This document shows, one piece after another, positions 45,304 to 54,087 of a stretch of DNA of 64,000 nucleotides; the stretch's first letter is position 1; each line of letters starts with the position of its first letter. The notes beneath the pieces are model-generated. The model was not told the origin of the DNA. It worked only from the letters and a program-made list of their open reading frames with translations, and searched no databases. Source of the DNA: an uncultured Bacillus sp. (GTDB taxonomy: Bacteria; Bacillota; Bacilli; Bacillales_B; DSM-18226); NCBI RefSeq assembly GCF_946478885.1, contig NZ_CAMLDX010000003.1:1-64000 (forward strand), in the 5' to 3' direction. The position numbers and the translations under genes are program-made.

Positions 45304-46422
45304 TCAGGCTGTTGTCCCGTCTTTTATAAACTTCCATAAATCACGGAAAACGTTCGCTTTATGTAAGGTCGTGATGATGACGAGTGCAACAGGTCCGGCA
45401 ATAAGCCCTAAAAAACCGATTAATTTAAAGCCGATAAACAAGGCAAGCAATGTCGCTAAAGGGTCTAGGCCAATATTGGAGGATAATATCTTTGGCTCCA
45501 TCAGCTGCCTTTGGACAAGAACGATAATATAAAGGACAGCCAGTCCGATTGCGATCCCGGACTTTCCTGCTATTACTTCATAAATAATCCACGGGACAAA
45601 AATCAATCCTGTGCCTAAGTAAGGAAGCAGATCCACTAAGCCGGTTATCAGAGCAATCGTAACGGCGTAATTCACACGCAGAATCAGCAGTCCGATCAGA
45701 ATAATGATCGTTGTTAAAGAAATAAGGGTCAACTGTGCCTTAATAAAACCAAATAATGCTTTTTTTAAATCAAAAAAGACAGTTTGACTGCTTTTTTTTG
45801 CCTTTTTCGGAAGGAGGCGTGATCCAAGTCTTGAAAGTCTCTGCCAATCCTTGCTGATAAAAAAGGTTGCTAGCAGGGAAAAAATCAAAACGGTTGCCGC
45901 GTTAGGAAACCAAGAAATAATGTTCGGGATAAACGTAAAGAAGCGCTGAATAAAATCCCCTAAAGTTGAACCAATGGAGCTACCAACATTTTGAATATTT
46001 TTAAGAATGGTTTCTTGCTGCCCGCTGCCTAAATTGTCAAATAAATGGGCGAGCTGGTTATAAAGCGGAATAATCTGGCCGGCAACAAAATGTTCGAGGT
46101 AACTGATTAATGTGTCAAGTTGTTCAGGAACAATTTTGGCCAGTTTATCAGCACTAGATACAATTTCTGCAATTAGCAGGGTAATAACACCTGCGAAAAC
46201 AGAAAAAACAAGAAATAGTACAATGATGACAGCAAGGGAACGAGGCATTTTTGCTTTTAACTGAAAAAAATTAACAAACGGATTAATAAGAAAAGCGATC
46301 AATAGTCCGATCAGAAACGGATAGGTGATCTTTGTTAAGTAGAATAAGCCGACAAATCCAATTACTATACTGGCAAGGACGAAGAGGAACCGGGCGGCTC
46401 GATTCAGGTATACAGTATTCAT
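45304..46422 (-). CDS. ytvI: sporulation integral membrane protein YtvI (AI-2E family)
   Basis: The 372-residue protein has seven to eight predicted membrane helices: about 12-30, 33-52, 61-85, a large amphipathic loop (90-150), 163-190, 216-240, 245-265, 275-300 and 315-350. It shows the AI-2E/PerM-family DLLPYLGTGLIFVPW motif. The family includes transporters and YtvI, linked to B. subtilis sporulation; the substrate is unknown. AGGAGG precedes the ATG. It converges on fxsA. Confidence 0.9.
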   Translation of the reverse strand: MNTVYLNRAARFLFVLASIVIGFVGLFYLTKITYPFLIGLLIAFLINPFVNFFQLKAKMPRSLAVIIVLFLVFSVFAGVITLLIAEIVSSADKLAKIVPEQLDTLISYLEHFVAGQIIPLYNQLAHLFDNLGSGQQETILKNIQNVGSSIGSTLGDFIQRFFTFIPNIISWFPNAATVLIFSLLATFFISKDWQRLSRLGSRLLPKKAKKSSQTVFFDLKKALFGFIKAQLTLISLTTIIILIGLLILRVNYAVTIALITGLVDLLPYLGTGLIFVPWIIYEVIAGKSGIAIGLAVLYIIVLVQRQLMEPKILSSNIGLDPLATLLALFIGFKLIGFLGLIAGPVALVIITTLHKANVFRDLWKFIKDGTTA

Positions 46423-46666
46423 GGGTAAAATACCTCCTTTTTGAGTAATCTATTAACCTCTAAACTTCAGTTAAATAGTAAAATTTTATCATAGTCTGTT
46501 GAATTAATAACCTTTAAATACGCAAAAAAACGAAAAAAGATTCATGTTCCTGATAATTTCAACTGAAAAATGGAACATTAATATTAATATTTTTTGAACA
46601 TAAAACTTTTTGAACTTTTTAAGTTGTGATACAATAACAAAGAATCAACAGGAGGGAGACATTCCG

Positions 46667-47128
46667 TTGATATCACAAGCAACCGTTTTTTTATTACTTT
46701 TATTGGCCATTGGCTTAATTGCGAAGAATCAATCATTGATGTTTGCCGTGGCTGTATTAATTGTATTGAAATTAGTCGGAGTCGATTCTAAGCTTTTTTC
46801 ATTTCTACAAACGAAAGGAATTAATTGGGGGGTAACGATTATCACGATTGCAGTGTTAGCACCAATTGCAAGCGGTGAAATCGGCTTTAGGGATTTGACT
46901 GCAGCCTTTAAGTCTCCATTTGCCTGGATAGCGCTGGTATCAGGAGTGGCTGTTGCGCTGTTAGCTAAGGGAGGGGTTAATCTCTTATCTGAAGATCCGG
47001 AAATTACAACTGCACTTGTGTTGGGAACCATATTAGCGGTGTCTTTATTTAAAGGAGTTGCAGTTGGTCCATTGATTGGAGCGGGGATCGCTTATTGTGC
47101 GATGAAGATTTTTGAAATGGTGAAATAA
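46667..47128 (+). CDS. ytwI: UPF0756/DUF441 membrane protein YtwI
   Basis: The 153-residue protein has four predicted membrane helices (about 6-26, 50-70, 83-103 and 113-150) with the conserved GLIAKNQSL, ITIAVLAPIASGEIG and GVAVGPLIGAGIAY motifs. Function unknown; present before citZ as in B. subtilis. I chose the TTG at 46667 (MISQATVFL...), with AGGAGGGAG upstream; the longer frame has no ribosome site. Confidence 0.88.
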   Translation: MISQATVFLLLLLAIGLIAKNQSLMFAVAVLIVLKLVGVDSKLFSFLQTKGINWGVTIITIAVLAPIASGEIGFRDLTAAFKSPFAWIALVSGVAVALLAKGGVNLLSEDPEITTALVLGTILAVSLFKGVAVGPLIGAGIAYCAMKIFEMVK

Positions 47129-47177
47129 CATCTTGAAAAAGATATATAACTTTTTTCCTGTTTTAAATTTGTTGTCA

Positions 47178-47206
47178 TTCACAAAAGTCTGATAATTGTT
47201 TATAAT
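47178..47206 (+). promoter_or_regulatory. putative citZ promoter
   Basis: TTCACA (47178-47183), 17 bp, TATAAT (47201-47206). It predicts a start near 47213 and a leader of about 260 nt. Confidence 0.55.
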
Positions 47207-47220
47207 AATATTTGTATTGA

Positions 47221-47260
47221 AATAACTTTTTATTAGTTATCAAAAATGTAAGCATTTTCT
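47221..47260 (+). promoter_or_regulatory. CcpC/CcpA-type sites at the citZ transcription start
   Basis: ATAAC (47222-47226) and GTTAT (47236-47240) form a dyad like those bound by CcpC, the citrate-responsive repressor of Bacillus citZ. TGTAAGCATTTTCT (47247-47260) resembles a cre with two mismatches. Both lie just after the predicted start, where bound proteins would act as roadblocks. Confidence 0.4.
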
Positions 47261-47327
47261 TTTTTGCTTTCAATTGAACACTCGCTCAATTACTTGCTGT
47301 ATACATCGATTCTTCATATGGTCTGTA

Positions 47328-47424
47328 ATCGACTGCTGGAAGCAGCCGATTTTATTAAATAGATACAAGTTTGACCTAATTAGATTTCAGAAAATTCTTT
47401 CTGAAGCTTTAAAGCTCTTTTTTT
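47328..47424 (+). promoter_or_regulatory. two hairpins with T-tracts in the citZ leader
   Basis: ATCGACTGCT-GGA-AGCAGCCGAT (47328-47350) is followed by TTTATT. TTCAGAAA-ATTC-TTTCTGAA (47386-47405), perfect, is followed by AGCTTTAAAGCT and seven Ts ending at 47424. Both look like intrinsic terminators inside the citZ leader, only 50 bp before the coding region. Confidence 0.45.
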
Positions 47425-47476
47425 AATACAGACATTTAAACATGGGGAAATTTTATCTACAAGGAGAGGATTCTAT

Positions 47477-48598
47477 ATGACAGTAACACGTGGTCTTGAA
47501 GGGGTAGTAGCTACATCCTCATCAATCAGTTCCATCATTGATGACACTCTAACATATGTCGGCTTCAATATCGATGATTTGACTGAAAATGCTAGTTTTG
47601 AAGAAGTCATCTATCTGTTATGGCATCGAAAACTGCCTACAAAAGCACAATTAGATGAACTAAAACAACAGCTTGCAGACAACGCTGAGCTTCCGCAAGG
47701 AGTACTTGATCACTTCAAAATGTATCCAATTAACAAAGTTCATCCAATGGCAGCCCTTCGCACAGCTGTATCACTGCTTGGTCTTTATGATGAAGAAGCT
47801 GATGTAATGGATGCTGAAGCGAATTACCGCAAAGCCATTCGCTTACAAGCTAAATTACCTACAATTGTTACAGCATTTTCCCGTATTCGCAAAGGCTTGG
47901 CGCCTATAGCACCTCGCAAGGGTTTAAGTCTGCCGGCTAATTTCTTATATATGCTGACAGGGCAGGAACCATCTCAGCTTGCTGAAGAGGCTTTTAATAA
48001 GGCACTTATTCTACATGCGGATCATGAGTTGAATGCTTCTACCTTTACTGCACGTGTCTGTGTGGCGACTTTGTCTGATGTATACTCCGGTGTAACCTCA
48101 GCCATCAGCGCTCTAAAAGGACCTTTACATGGCGGTGCCAATGAAGCAGTAATGAAAATGCTTACAGAAATTGGATCGCTGGAAAATGTTGAACCATATA
48201 TTCGCGGAAAAATGGCAAATAAAGAAAAAATTATGGGCTTTGGTCATCGTGTATATAGAAAAGGGGATCCTCGTGCTAAGCACTTGAAAGCAATGTCTGA
48301 AAAATTGACTAAGCTTACAGGAGAATCGGAACTATATGAAATGTCCTTGAAAATTGAAAGTATTGTAAACGGAGAAAAAAATCTGCCGCCAAATGTAGAT
48401 TTCTATTCTGCTTCTATGTATCATAGCTTAGGCATTGATCATGACCTGTTTACTCCGATTTTTGCGGTAAGCCGTGTATCAGGTTGGCTAGCACATATTC
48501 TAGAACAATATGAAAATAATCGCTTAATCCGTCCTCGTGCAGAATACACAGGTCCTGGAATGCAAAAATATATTTCTATTGAAGCTCGTGGAGAATGA
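47477..48598 (+). CDS. citZ: citrate synthase
   Basis: The 373-residue enzyme condenses acetyl-CoA and oxaloacetate. Active-site segments are visible: HADHELNASTFTARV (His), GPLHGGANEAV (His), MGFGHRVYRKGDPRAKH and the catalytic Asp in PPNVDFYSA. Size matches the short Gram-positive dimeric form. AAGGAGAGG precedes the ATG. It heads the citZ-icd-mdh cluster. Confidence 0.98.
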   Translation: MTVTRGLEGVVATSSSISSIIDDTLTYVGFNIDDLTENASFEEVIYLLWHRKLPTKAQLDELKQQLADNAELPQGVLDHFKMYPINKVHPMAALRTAVSLLGLYDEEADVMDAEANYRKAIRLQAKLPTIVTAFSRIRKGLAPIAPRKGLSLPANFLYMLTGQEPSQLAEEAFNKALILHADHELNASTFTARVCVATLSDVYSGVTSAISALKGPLHGGANEAVMKMLTEIGSLENVEPYIRGKMANKEKIMGFGHRVYRKGDPRAKHLKAMSEKLTKLTGESELYEMSLKIESIVNGEKNLPPNVDFYSASMYHSLGIDHDLFTPIFAVSRVSGWLAHILEQYENNRLIRPRAEYTGPGMQKYISIEARGE

Positions 48599-48699
48599 TT
48601 TGATTAATAAAAAAACAGAAAATCATTCTGTTTATAAAAAAAATTAATAAAGATTATTTACTTTTTATTAGAAAAGTTTAAATATAATAAGTAAGGGAA

Positions 48700-48735
48700 A
48701 AAGGTTAGAGGTTAAGTCGTCTAACCTTTGATTTG
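48700..48735 (+). terminator. hairpin between citZ and icd (weak terminator or processing site)
   Basis: AAAGGTTAGA (48700-48709) and TCTAACCTTT (48720-48729) form a perfect 10-bp stem with GATTTG after; the T-run is poor. A second hairpin CATGCTG/CAGCATG follows at 48738-48759. Partial read-through into icd is likely, fitting separate levels of citZ and icd. Confidence 0.5.
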
Positions 48736-48795
48736 TCATGCTGGAAGATAACAGCATGCAGCCTAATTATACAGGACATCATGGAGGGATAATTT

Positions 48796-50064
48796 ATGTC
48801 AGGAGAAAAAATCACAGTAACAAACGGAGTTTTAAATGTACCAAATCAACCAATCATCCCATTTATTGAAGGAGATGGAATTGGGCCTGATATTTGGGCG
48901 TCTGCATCAAGAGTATTAGATGCTGCTGTTGAGAAAGCATACAACGGAGAACGTAAGATTGTTTGGAAGGAAGTTTTGGCTGGTGAAAAAGCATTTAATC
49001 AAACTGGCGAATGGCTTCCAAAAGAAACATTAGATCTCATCAACGAATATTTAATCGCTATTAAAGGACCATTAACAACACCTGTCGGCGGCGGGATCCG
49101 TTCATTAAACGTAGCGCTTCGCCAAGAATTAGATTTGTATGTTTGCTTACGTCCTGTACGTTGGTTTGAAGGGGTTCCTTCACCGGTGAAACGTCCTCAG
49201 GATACAGATATGGCTATTTTCCGTGAAAATACGGAAGATATTTATGCTGGTGTTGAGTTCGCTCAAGGTACAGAAGAAGCTAAAAAATTAATCGACATTC
49301 TGCAAAATGAATTTGGTGTAACTAAAATCCGTTTCCCTGAAACATCTGGTATCGGTATTAAAACGGTTTCTCAAGAAGGAACAAGCCGTTTAGTCCGCGC
49401 TGCTATTGAATATGCAATCAAAGAAGGCAGAAAATCAGTAACTTTAGTACATAAAGGGAACATTATGAAGTTTACTGAAGGTGCATTCAAAAATTGGGGC
49501 TATGAAGTAGCAGAGAAAGAGTATGCTGATAAAGTATTCACTTGGAATCAATATGACCGCATTAAAGAAGAACAAGGTCTTGAAGCTGCGAACAAAGCGC
49601 AGTCAGAAGCTGAAGCAGCAGGCAAAATTATTGTGAAGGATGCTATCGCTGATATCTTCCTGCAGCAAATTCTTACTCGTCCTAGCGAATTTGATGTTGT
49701 AGCAACAATGAACTTGAATGGTGACTTTATTTCTGATGCGCTTGCAGCTCAAGTAGGCGGAATCGGTATTGCTCCGGGAGCCAACATTAATTATGTAACA
49801 GGCCATGCTATTTTTGAAGCAACTCATGGTACAGCTCCAAAATATGCTGGATTAGATAAAGTAAATCCTTCTTCTGTAATTCTGTCAGGTTGCTTAATGC
49901 TTGATCACCTAGGATGGAGTGAAGCATCCAAGATGATCGTTAAATCAATGGAGAAAACCATTGCTTCTAAAGTGGTAACTTATGACTTTGCCCGTCTGAT
50001 GGAAGGTGCAAAAGAAGTTAAATGTTCTGAGTTCGGTGATGAATTAATCAAAAACATGGAATAA
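48796..50064 (+). CDS. icd: NADP-dependent isocitrate dehydrogenase
   Basis: The 422-residue enzyme oxidises isocitrate to 2-oxoglutarate. [13 protein letters not shown] (about 22-34), the substrate/phosphoregulatory loop, [15 protein letters not shown] (about 216-230), and [26 protein letters not shown] are typical of the bacterial NADP type. GGAGGG precedes the ATG. Second gene of the citZ-icd-mdh cluster. Confidence 0.98.
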   Translation: MSGEKITVTNGVLNVPNQPIIPFIEGDGIGPDIWASASRVLDAAVEKAYNGERKIVWKEVLAGEKAFNQTGEWLPKETLDLINEYLIAIKGPLTTPVGGGIRSLNVALRQELDLYVCLRPVRWFEGVPSPVKRPQDTDMAIFRENTEDIYAGVEFAQGTEEAKKLIDILQNEFGVTKIRFPETSGIGIKTVSQEGTSRLVRAAIEYAIKEGRKSVTLVHKGNIMKFTEGAFKNWGYEVAEKEYADKVFTWNQYDRIKEEQGLEAANKAQSEAEAAGKIIVKDAIADIFLQQILTRPSEFDVVATMNLNGDFISDALAAQVGGIGIAPGANINYVTGHAIFEATHGTAPKYAGLDKVNPSSVILSGCLMLDHLGWSEASKMIVKSMEKTIASKVVTYDFARLMEGAKEVKCSEFGDELIKNME

Positions 50065-50073
50065 TGATGATTG

Positions 50074-50116
50074 TATGAAGTGCCTGGCCGTTTTCGCACT
50101 GGCCGGGTGCTTCATA
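50074..50116. other. long GC-rich hairpin between icd and mdh
   Basis: TATGAAGTGCCTGGCC (50074-50089) can pair, with two G-U or mismatched positions, with GGCCGGGTGCTTCATA (50101-50116) around an 11-nt loop. There is no T-run, so it is more likely a stabilising or processing hairpin after icd than a terminator. Its GTGCCTGGC core vaguely resembles the dispersed repeat. Confidence 0.55.
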
Positions 50117-50264
50117 AGCTAAATCGTTACGAAAGCTTTGTTACAAATAGCCTTTTTGGCTGTTTTAATAAATTTTAAATTGTCTCGATAGCCAGGAGTG
50201 CGTGTACTTTATACTGCTTTGGTAGCATGATTGTTAAAGACAATTAAAAAGGGGAGAGGTTAAC

Positions 50265-51203
50265 TTGGCTTTAAAACGTAATAAGATTTCCGTTGTCGGC
50301 AGTGGTTTTACCGGGGCGACCACAGCATTATTCTTAGCGCAAAAAGAATTAGGTGATGTTGTTTTAGTTGACATACCGCAAATGGAAAACCCAACAAAGG
50401 GCAAGGCATTGGATATGCTTGAAGCTAGTCCTGTTCAAGGATTCGATTGCCGGATCATCGGTACTTCAAATTATGAAGATACGAAAGATTCAGATGTTGT
50501 GATCATTACGGCAGGGATTGCCAGAAAGCCAGGAATGAGCCGCGATGATTTAGTGCAAACCAATCAAAAAGTCATGAAGTCAGTAACGAAAGAAATTGTT
50601 AAGTATTCCCCAAATTGCTACATCATTGTATTGACAAATCCAGTTGATGCCATGACATATACAGTCTTTCAGGAATCAGGATTTCCTAAAAACCGTGTTA
50701 TAGGTCAATCGGGTGTGCTGGATACAGCTCGATTCCGCACATTTATCGCACAAGAATTAAACCTGTCTGTTAAAGATATTACTGGTTTCGTTCTAGGCGG
50801 CCATGGTGATGATATGGTTCCGCTTGTCCGCTATTCATATGCAGGAGGAATTCCACTTCAAACTTTAATTCCGCAAGAACGTTTAGATGCTATCGTTGCA
50901 CGTACCCGCAAAGGCGGCGGTGAAATCGTAAACCTTTTAGGTAACGGCAGCGCTTACTATGCTCCGGCAGCTTCTTTGGTAGAAATGACAGAAGCGATTC
51001 TGAAGGACCAAAAACGAGTGCTTCCAGCCATTGCCTACCTCGAAGGAGAATATGGCTATAATGGGATCTATTTTGGTGTCCCGACGATTATCGGCGGAGA
51101 TGGAATTGAAAAAGTAATTGTGCTTGAATTAACTCAAGAAGAGAAGACAGAGCTTGACCGTTCCGCAGAGTCAGTGAGAAATGTAATGTCAGTACTAGCT
51201 TAG
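50265..51203 (+). CDS. mdh: malate dehydrogenase
   Basis: The 312-residue LDH-like malate dehydrogenase oxidises malate to oxaloacetate with NAD. NAD-binding [10 protein letters not shown] (about 13-22), the substrate loop [11 protein letters not shown] with the malate-selecting Arg, [10 protein letters not shown] and the catalytic [11 protein letters not shown]is are present. Start is TTG at 50265 with GGGGAGAGG upstream, as commonly seen. Third gene of the cluster, closed by a strong terminator. Confidence 0.98.
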   Translation: MALKRNKISVVGSGFTGATTALFLAQKELGDVVLVDIPQMENPTKGKALDMLEASPVQGFDCRIIGTSNYEDTKDSDVVIITAGIARKPGMSRDDLVQTNQKVMKSVTKEIVKYSPNCYIIVLTNPVDAMTYTVFQESGFPKNRVIGQSGVLDTARFRTFIAQELNLSVKDITGFVLGGHGDDMVPLVRYSYAGGIPLQTLIPQERLDAIVARTRKGGGEIVNLLGNGSAYYAPAASLVEMTEAILKDQKRVLPAIAYLEGEYGYNGIYFGVPTIIGGDGIEKVIVLELTQEEKTELDRSAESVRNVMSVLA

Positions 51204-51212
51204 TAATATTCT

Positions 51213-51250
51213 AAAAATTCAGGGAAATGTATTTTCCCTGAATTTTTTTT
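51213..51250 (+). terminator. mdh terminator
   Basis: AAAAATTCAGGGAAA and TTTCCCTGAATTTTTTTT around a TGTAT loop. Confidence 0.92.
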
Positions 51251-51365
51251 TATAATAAAAGAAAACAAGTGATTATCTGATGTTCCTGTAGCATTCTTAG
51301 TGTATAGTTATAATATAAGTGCTCTGGAGATTAGGGGATTAATTATTTGGATAACGGAGGCTTGT

Positions 51366-52082
51366 ATGGGAAAAAAAGTACTTGTAGTAGATGATGAAAA
51401 ATCAATTCTTACATTGCTTCAATATAATCTAAAGCAAGCAGGTTATGAGGTAATAACGGCAATGGATGGTGAAGCAGGCAAAAACCTGACTCTGTCAGAG
51501 AAACCGGATTTAGTTGTACTTGATTTAATGCTACCCAAAATGGATGGGGTAGAAGTATGCAAACAGTTAAGGCAGCAGAAAAATTTCACTCCGATTTTGA
51601 TGCTGACCGCAAAGGATGACGAATTTGATAAGGTTCTCGGGCTTGAACTGGGTGCCGACGATTATATGACAAAACCCTTCAGCCCACGGGAGGTTGTTGC
51701 TCGAGTCAAAGCGATATTGCGGCGCTCGCAAATCCAGTCAGAGGCATCAGAGCAGTCGCAGGATTACCTTGAGAAAATGGTCATAAGTCACTTAACGATA
51801 TATCCTGAGCAATATGAGGCGTATTTTGAGGATTCACTGTTGGAATTAACCCCGAAGGAGTTCGAATTGCTTTTATATTTATCTAAAAATAAAGGCCGTG
51901 TTTTAACGAGGGATCAGCTTTTAAGTGCTGTTTGGAATTATGATTTTGCTGGCGATACAAGGATAGTAGATGTTCATATCAGTCATTTGCGCGAAAAAAT
52001 TGAACGAAATACGAAGAAACCTGTTTATATTAAAACCATTCGCGGTTTAGGCTATAAATTGGAGGAGCCCAAAGGAGAATGA
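51366..52082 (+). CDS. phoP: phosphate-starvation response regulator PhoP
   Basis: The 238-residue OmpR-type regulator has a receiver domain with acidic pocket D9/D10, phospho-acceptor D53 in VVLDLMLPK and K102-region MTKPFSP, and a C-terminal winged helix (about 140-235) ending KTIRGLGYKLEEP. It binds tandem TT(A/T)ACA repeats to control the Pho regulon. The ATG at 51366 has GGAGG upstream; the 22-codon longer frame lies in the promoter region. It overlaps phoR by 4 bp (ATGA). Confidence 0.97.
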   Translation: MGKKVLVVDDEKSILTLLQYNLKQAGYEVITAMDGEAGKNLTLSEKPDLVVLDLMLPKMDGVEVCKQLRQQKNFTPILMLTAKDDEFDKVLGLELGADDYMTKPFSPREVVARVKAILRRSQIQSEASEQSQDYLEKMVISHLTIYPEQYEAYFEDSLLELTPKEFELLLYLSKNKGRVLTRDQLLSAVWNYDFAGDTRIVDVHISHLREKIERNTKKPVYIKTIRGLGYKLEEPKGE

Positions 52083-53848
52083 CAACGTTTCGGACGAAAC
52101 TTTTCGTAACGCTTATGTCACTCCTTTTGCTTGTTTTAGTTGTCCTGGGTCTTATGTTAGGGCAATTATTCAAAAGTTATTACTTGGATGTCATTGGAAG
52201 TCGCTTTGAAAAGGAAAGTGTCCTTGTTTCAACCTATATTGAAGAAATGGGCAGGATTCAGCAAACAGATGAGAACAAGCTTAAAGAATTCAGTGAGCTA
52301 TTAAAGGTAAGGATTACGATTGCCGATACAGATGGAGATATTGTTTGGGACAGCGGTAATGGGATCGGTAAGATTTCTGAGAAGGACTTTATGGCGATCA
52401 TAGAGGGAATTGCCCAAAATGATAAAACCTATGTCAATGAATCGAATTCTGTATCCGATCTGGATCTTTATTATTACTGGGAGCCCGTCACCATTAATCA
52501 ATCAGAGGGATTTGTTATTTTCAGTACACAATTAAAAGAAATCGAAGATGCCTATCAGCAAATTTGGTGGATTTTGATCATTAGCTTTGGGCTCGCCTTA
52601 TTTGCGATTATTCTGCTTGGCTATAAAATCATGACCCGCTATACTAAGCCGATAGAAATGGCGACAAATGTGGCGATGGAACTGGCAAAGGGAAATTACC
52701 GCGCTAGGGTGTATGAAAGTAAAGTTGATGAAACAGGGATGCTCAATGTCGCTATCAATATTTTGGCACGTAATCTGCAAAACATGGTAAAGACTCATGA
52801 AATGCAGAACGATCGGCTCGCAACGCTGATCGAAAATGTCGGCAGTGCTTTAATTCTGATCGACAGCCGCGGCTATATTAATTTAATCAACCGGACATAC
52901 AAGGAAATTTTCGATGTAAAGCCTTCAGAGAATCATTATAAGCTGTATTACGAAGTGATTGAACATCCAGAAATATGTAAAATTATCGAAGAAATTTTTA
53001 TGACCGAGCAAAAAATAAATAGGCAGTTAATTCTTCCCTTGAAAATTGAGCGGCGCCATTTTGAGGTATATGGGGTGCCGATTATTGGTACCAATGATGT
53101 CTGGAAGGGGATTCTGCTGGTCTTTCATGATATTACAGAAATTAAGAAACTGGAGCAAATGCGCAAGGATTTCGTTTCTAATGTTTCCCATGAACTGAAG
53201 ACACCAATTACTTCTATTAGAGGATTTTCTGAGACGCTGTTAGATGGAGCGATGGAGGATAGGGAAACACTTGAAGCTTTTTTGAATATTATTTTGAAAG
53301 AAAGCGACAGGCTACAATCCTTAATCTACGACTTGCTTGAATTATCTAAAATTGAAAATGAGGGTTTCTGCCTCTCGATTCATCCATTAAATGTCATTAC
53401 TCTTCTGAGTGAGGTAATCACGCTTATGACTGGAAAAGCAGAGGAAAAGGAAATTAACCTTCGTTTTATCCATCATTGCGAAGAAGTAAATCTAGAAGGA
53501 GATGTATATCGGCTGAAGCAGGTTTTCATCAACATTATTTCCAATGCTTTGATCTATACTTCGAAAGGTGGCAGTGTCACATTGGAAGTGGATGAAACAC
53601 CTCATAAGGTGCTGGTAAAAATCAAGGATACCGGTATGGGAATAGAGAAGGATGAAATCCCCAGAATCTTTGAACGCTTTTACCGCGTTAATAAAGCCAG
53701 AGACCGAATTTCCGGTGGCACCGGGCTTGGGCTGGCTATTGTAAAGCATATTTTGGAGGTTCATAAAGGAAAAGTTACTGTAGACAGTGAGGTTGGAGTA
53801 GGGACAACCTTTACGATCGAGTTAATGAAGAAAGTTCCTCAGGGCTGA
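52079..53848 (+). CDS. phoR: phosphate sensor histidine kinase PhoR
   Basis: The 589-residue kinase has two membrane helices (about 7-29 and 162-181) around an extracytoplasmic sensor of PDC/PAS type (30-160), then HAMP (about 182-235), a cytoplasmic PAS (about 250-350), HisKA with H371 in NVSHELKTPITS, and the HATPase domain (N box NIISNALIYTSKGG, G boxes DTGMGI and GGTGLGLAI). It phosphorylates PhoP on phosphate or teichoic-acid-linked signals. Domain order equals B. subtilis PhoR. Confidence 0.97.
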   Translation: MTTFRTKLFVTLMSLLLLVLVVLGLMLGQLFKSYYLDVIGSRFEKESVLVSTYIEEMGRIQQTDENKLKEFSELLKVRITIADTDGDIVWDSGNGIGKISEKDFMAIIEGIAQNDKTYVNESNSVSDLDLYYYWEPVTINQSEGFVIFSTQLKEIEDAYQQIWWILIISFGLALFAIILLGYKIMTRYTKPIEMATNVAMELAKGNYRARVYESKVDETGMLNVAINILARNLQNMVKTHEMQNDRLATLIENVGSALILIDSRGYINLINRTYKEIFDVKPSENHYKLYYEVIEHPEICKIIEEIFMTEQKINRQLILPLKIERRHFEVYGVPIIGTNDVWKGILLVFHDITEIKKLEQMRKDFVSNVSHELKTPITSIRGFSETLLDGAMEDRETLEAFLNIILKESDRLQSLIYDLLELSKIENEGFCLSIHPLNVITLLSEVITLMTGKAEEKEINLRFIHHCEEVNLEGDVYRLKQVFINIISNALIYTSKGGSVTLEVDETPHKVLVKIKDTGMGIEKDEIPRIFERFYRVNKARDRISGGTGLGLAIVKHILEVHKGKVTVDSEVGVGTTFTIELMKKVPQG

Positions 53849-53870
53849 TATAAGGATAGTAGGGGTATGA

Positions 53871-53924
53871 TTTACATTTTATTAACAAACCGTTTATTCT
53901 TTATTTACAATAGGTTGTTATAAT
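53871..53924 (+). promoter_or_regulatory. four tandem PhoP boxes over a TATAAT (Pho-activated promoter)
   Basis: TTTACA (53871), TTAACA (53882), TTTATT (53893) and TTTACA (53904) are spaced exactly 11 bp apart, the N5-separated TT(A/T/C)ACA pattern bound by PhoP dimers. Nine bases after the last repeat is TATAAT (53919-53924), with no separate -35. Boxes at about -60 to -22 are the standard layout of PhoP-activated promoters. The promoter points right, away from phoR. Confidence 0.7.
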
Positions 53925-53929
53925 CATAA

Positions 53930-53998
53930 ATGAAATACCCCTTCATCCAAGGAGCCAAAATAAAAAGGACGAGAGCAATTATGCTGTCGTCTTTTTTA
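53930..53998 (+). ncRNA. candidate PhoP-controlled small RNA (about 70 nt)
   Basis: Transcription from the PhoP-type promoter should start near 53930 and meet an intrinsic terminator at 53962-53998. No start codon with a ribosome site falls in between. The 5' part can form ATGAA/TTCAT and contains a free AAGGAG. This would be a 65-70-nt RNA. It could instead be a leader partly read through into hflK. Inferred only. Confidence 0.3.
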
Positions 53999-54000
53999 TT
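53962..54000 (+). terminator. terminator after phoR / short Pho transcript
   Basis: GGACGA-G-AGC (53967-53976) pairs with GCT-G-TCGTC (53983-53991), extended by AAAA/TTTT, followed by six Ts and ATTTTTT. It ends phoPR and anything started at 53930. Confidence 0.75.
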
Positions 54001-54022
54001 TTTTAGAAAAAATAGACAATGG

Positions 54023-54051
54023 TGAAACCTACATCATGATCTAGACGTATT
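54023..54051 (+). promoter_or_regulatory. sigma-W-type promoter of hflKC
   Basis: TGAAAC (54023-54028), 17 bp, CGTATT (54046-54051) matches the ECF sigma-W pattern, one base longer than the ideal spacing. The start would be near 54058, 30 nt before hflK. Confidence 0.55.
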
Positions 54052-54087
54052 AAACACTATAAATATTTGTGAAGGAAGGGTAGGCGA

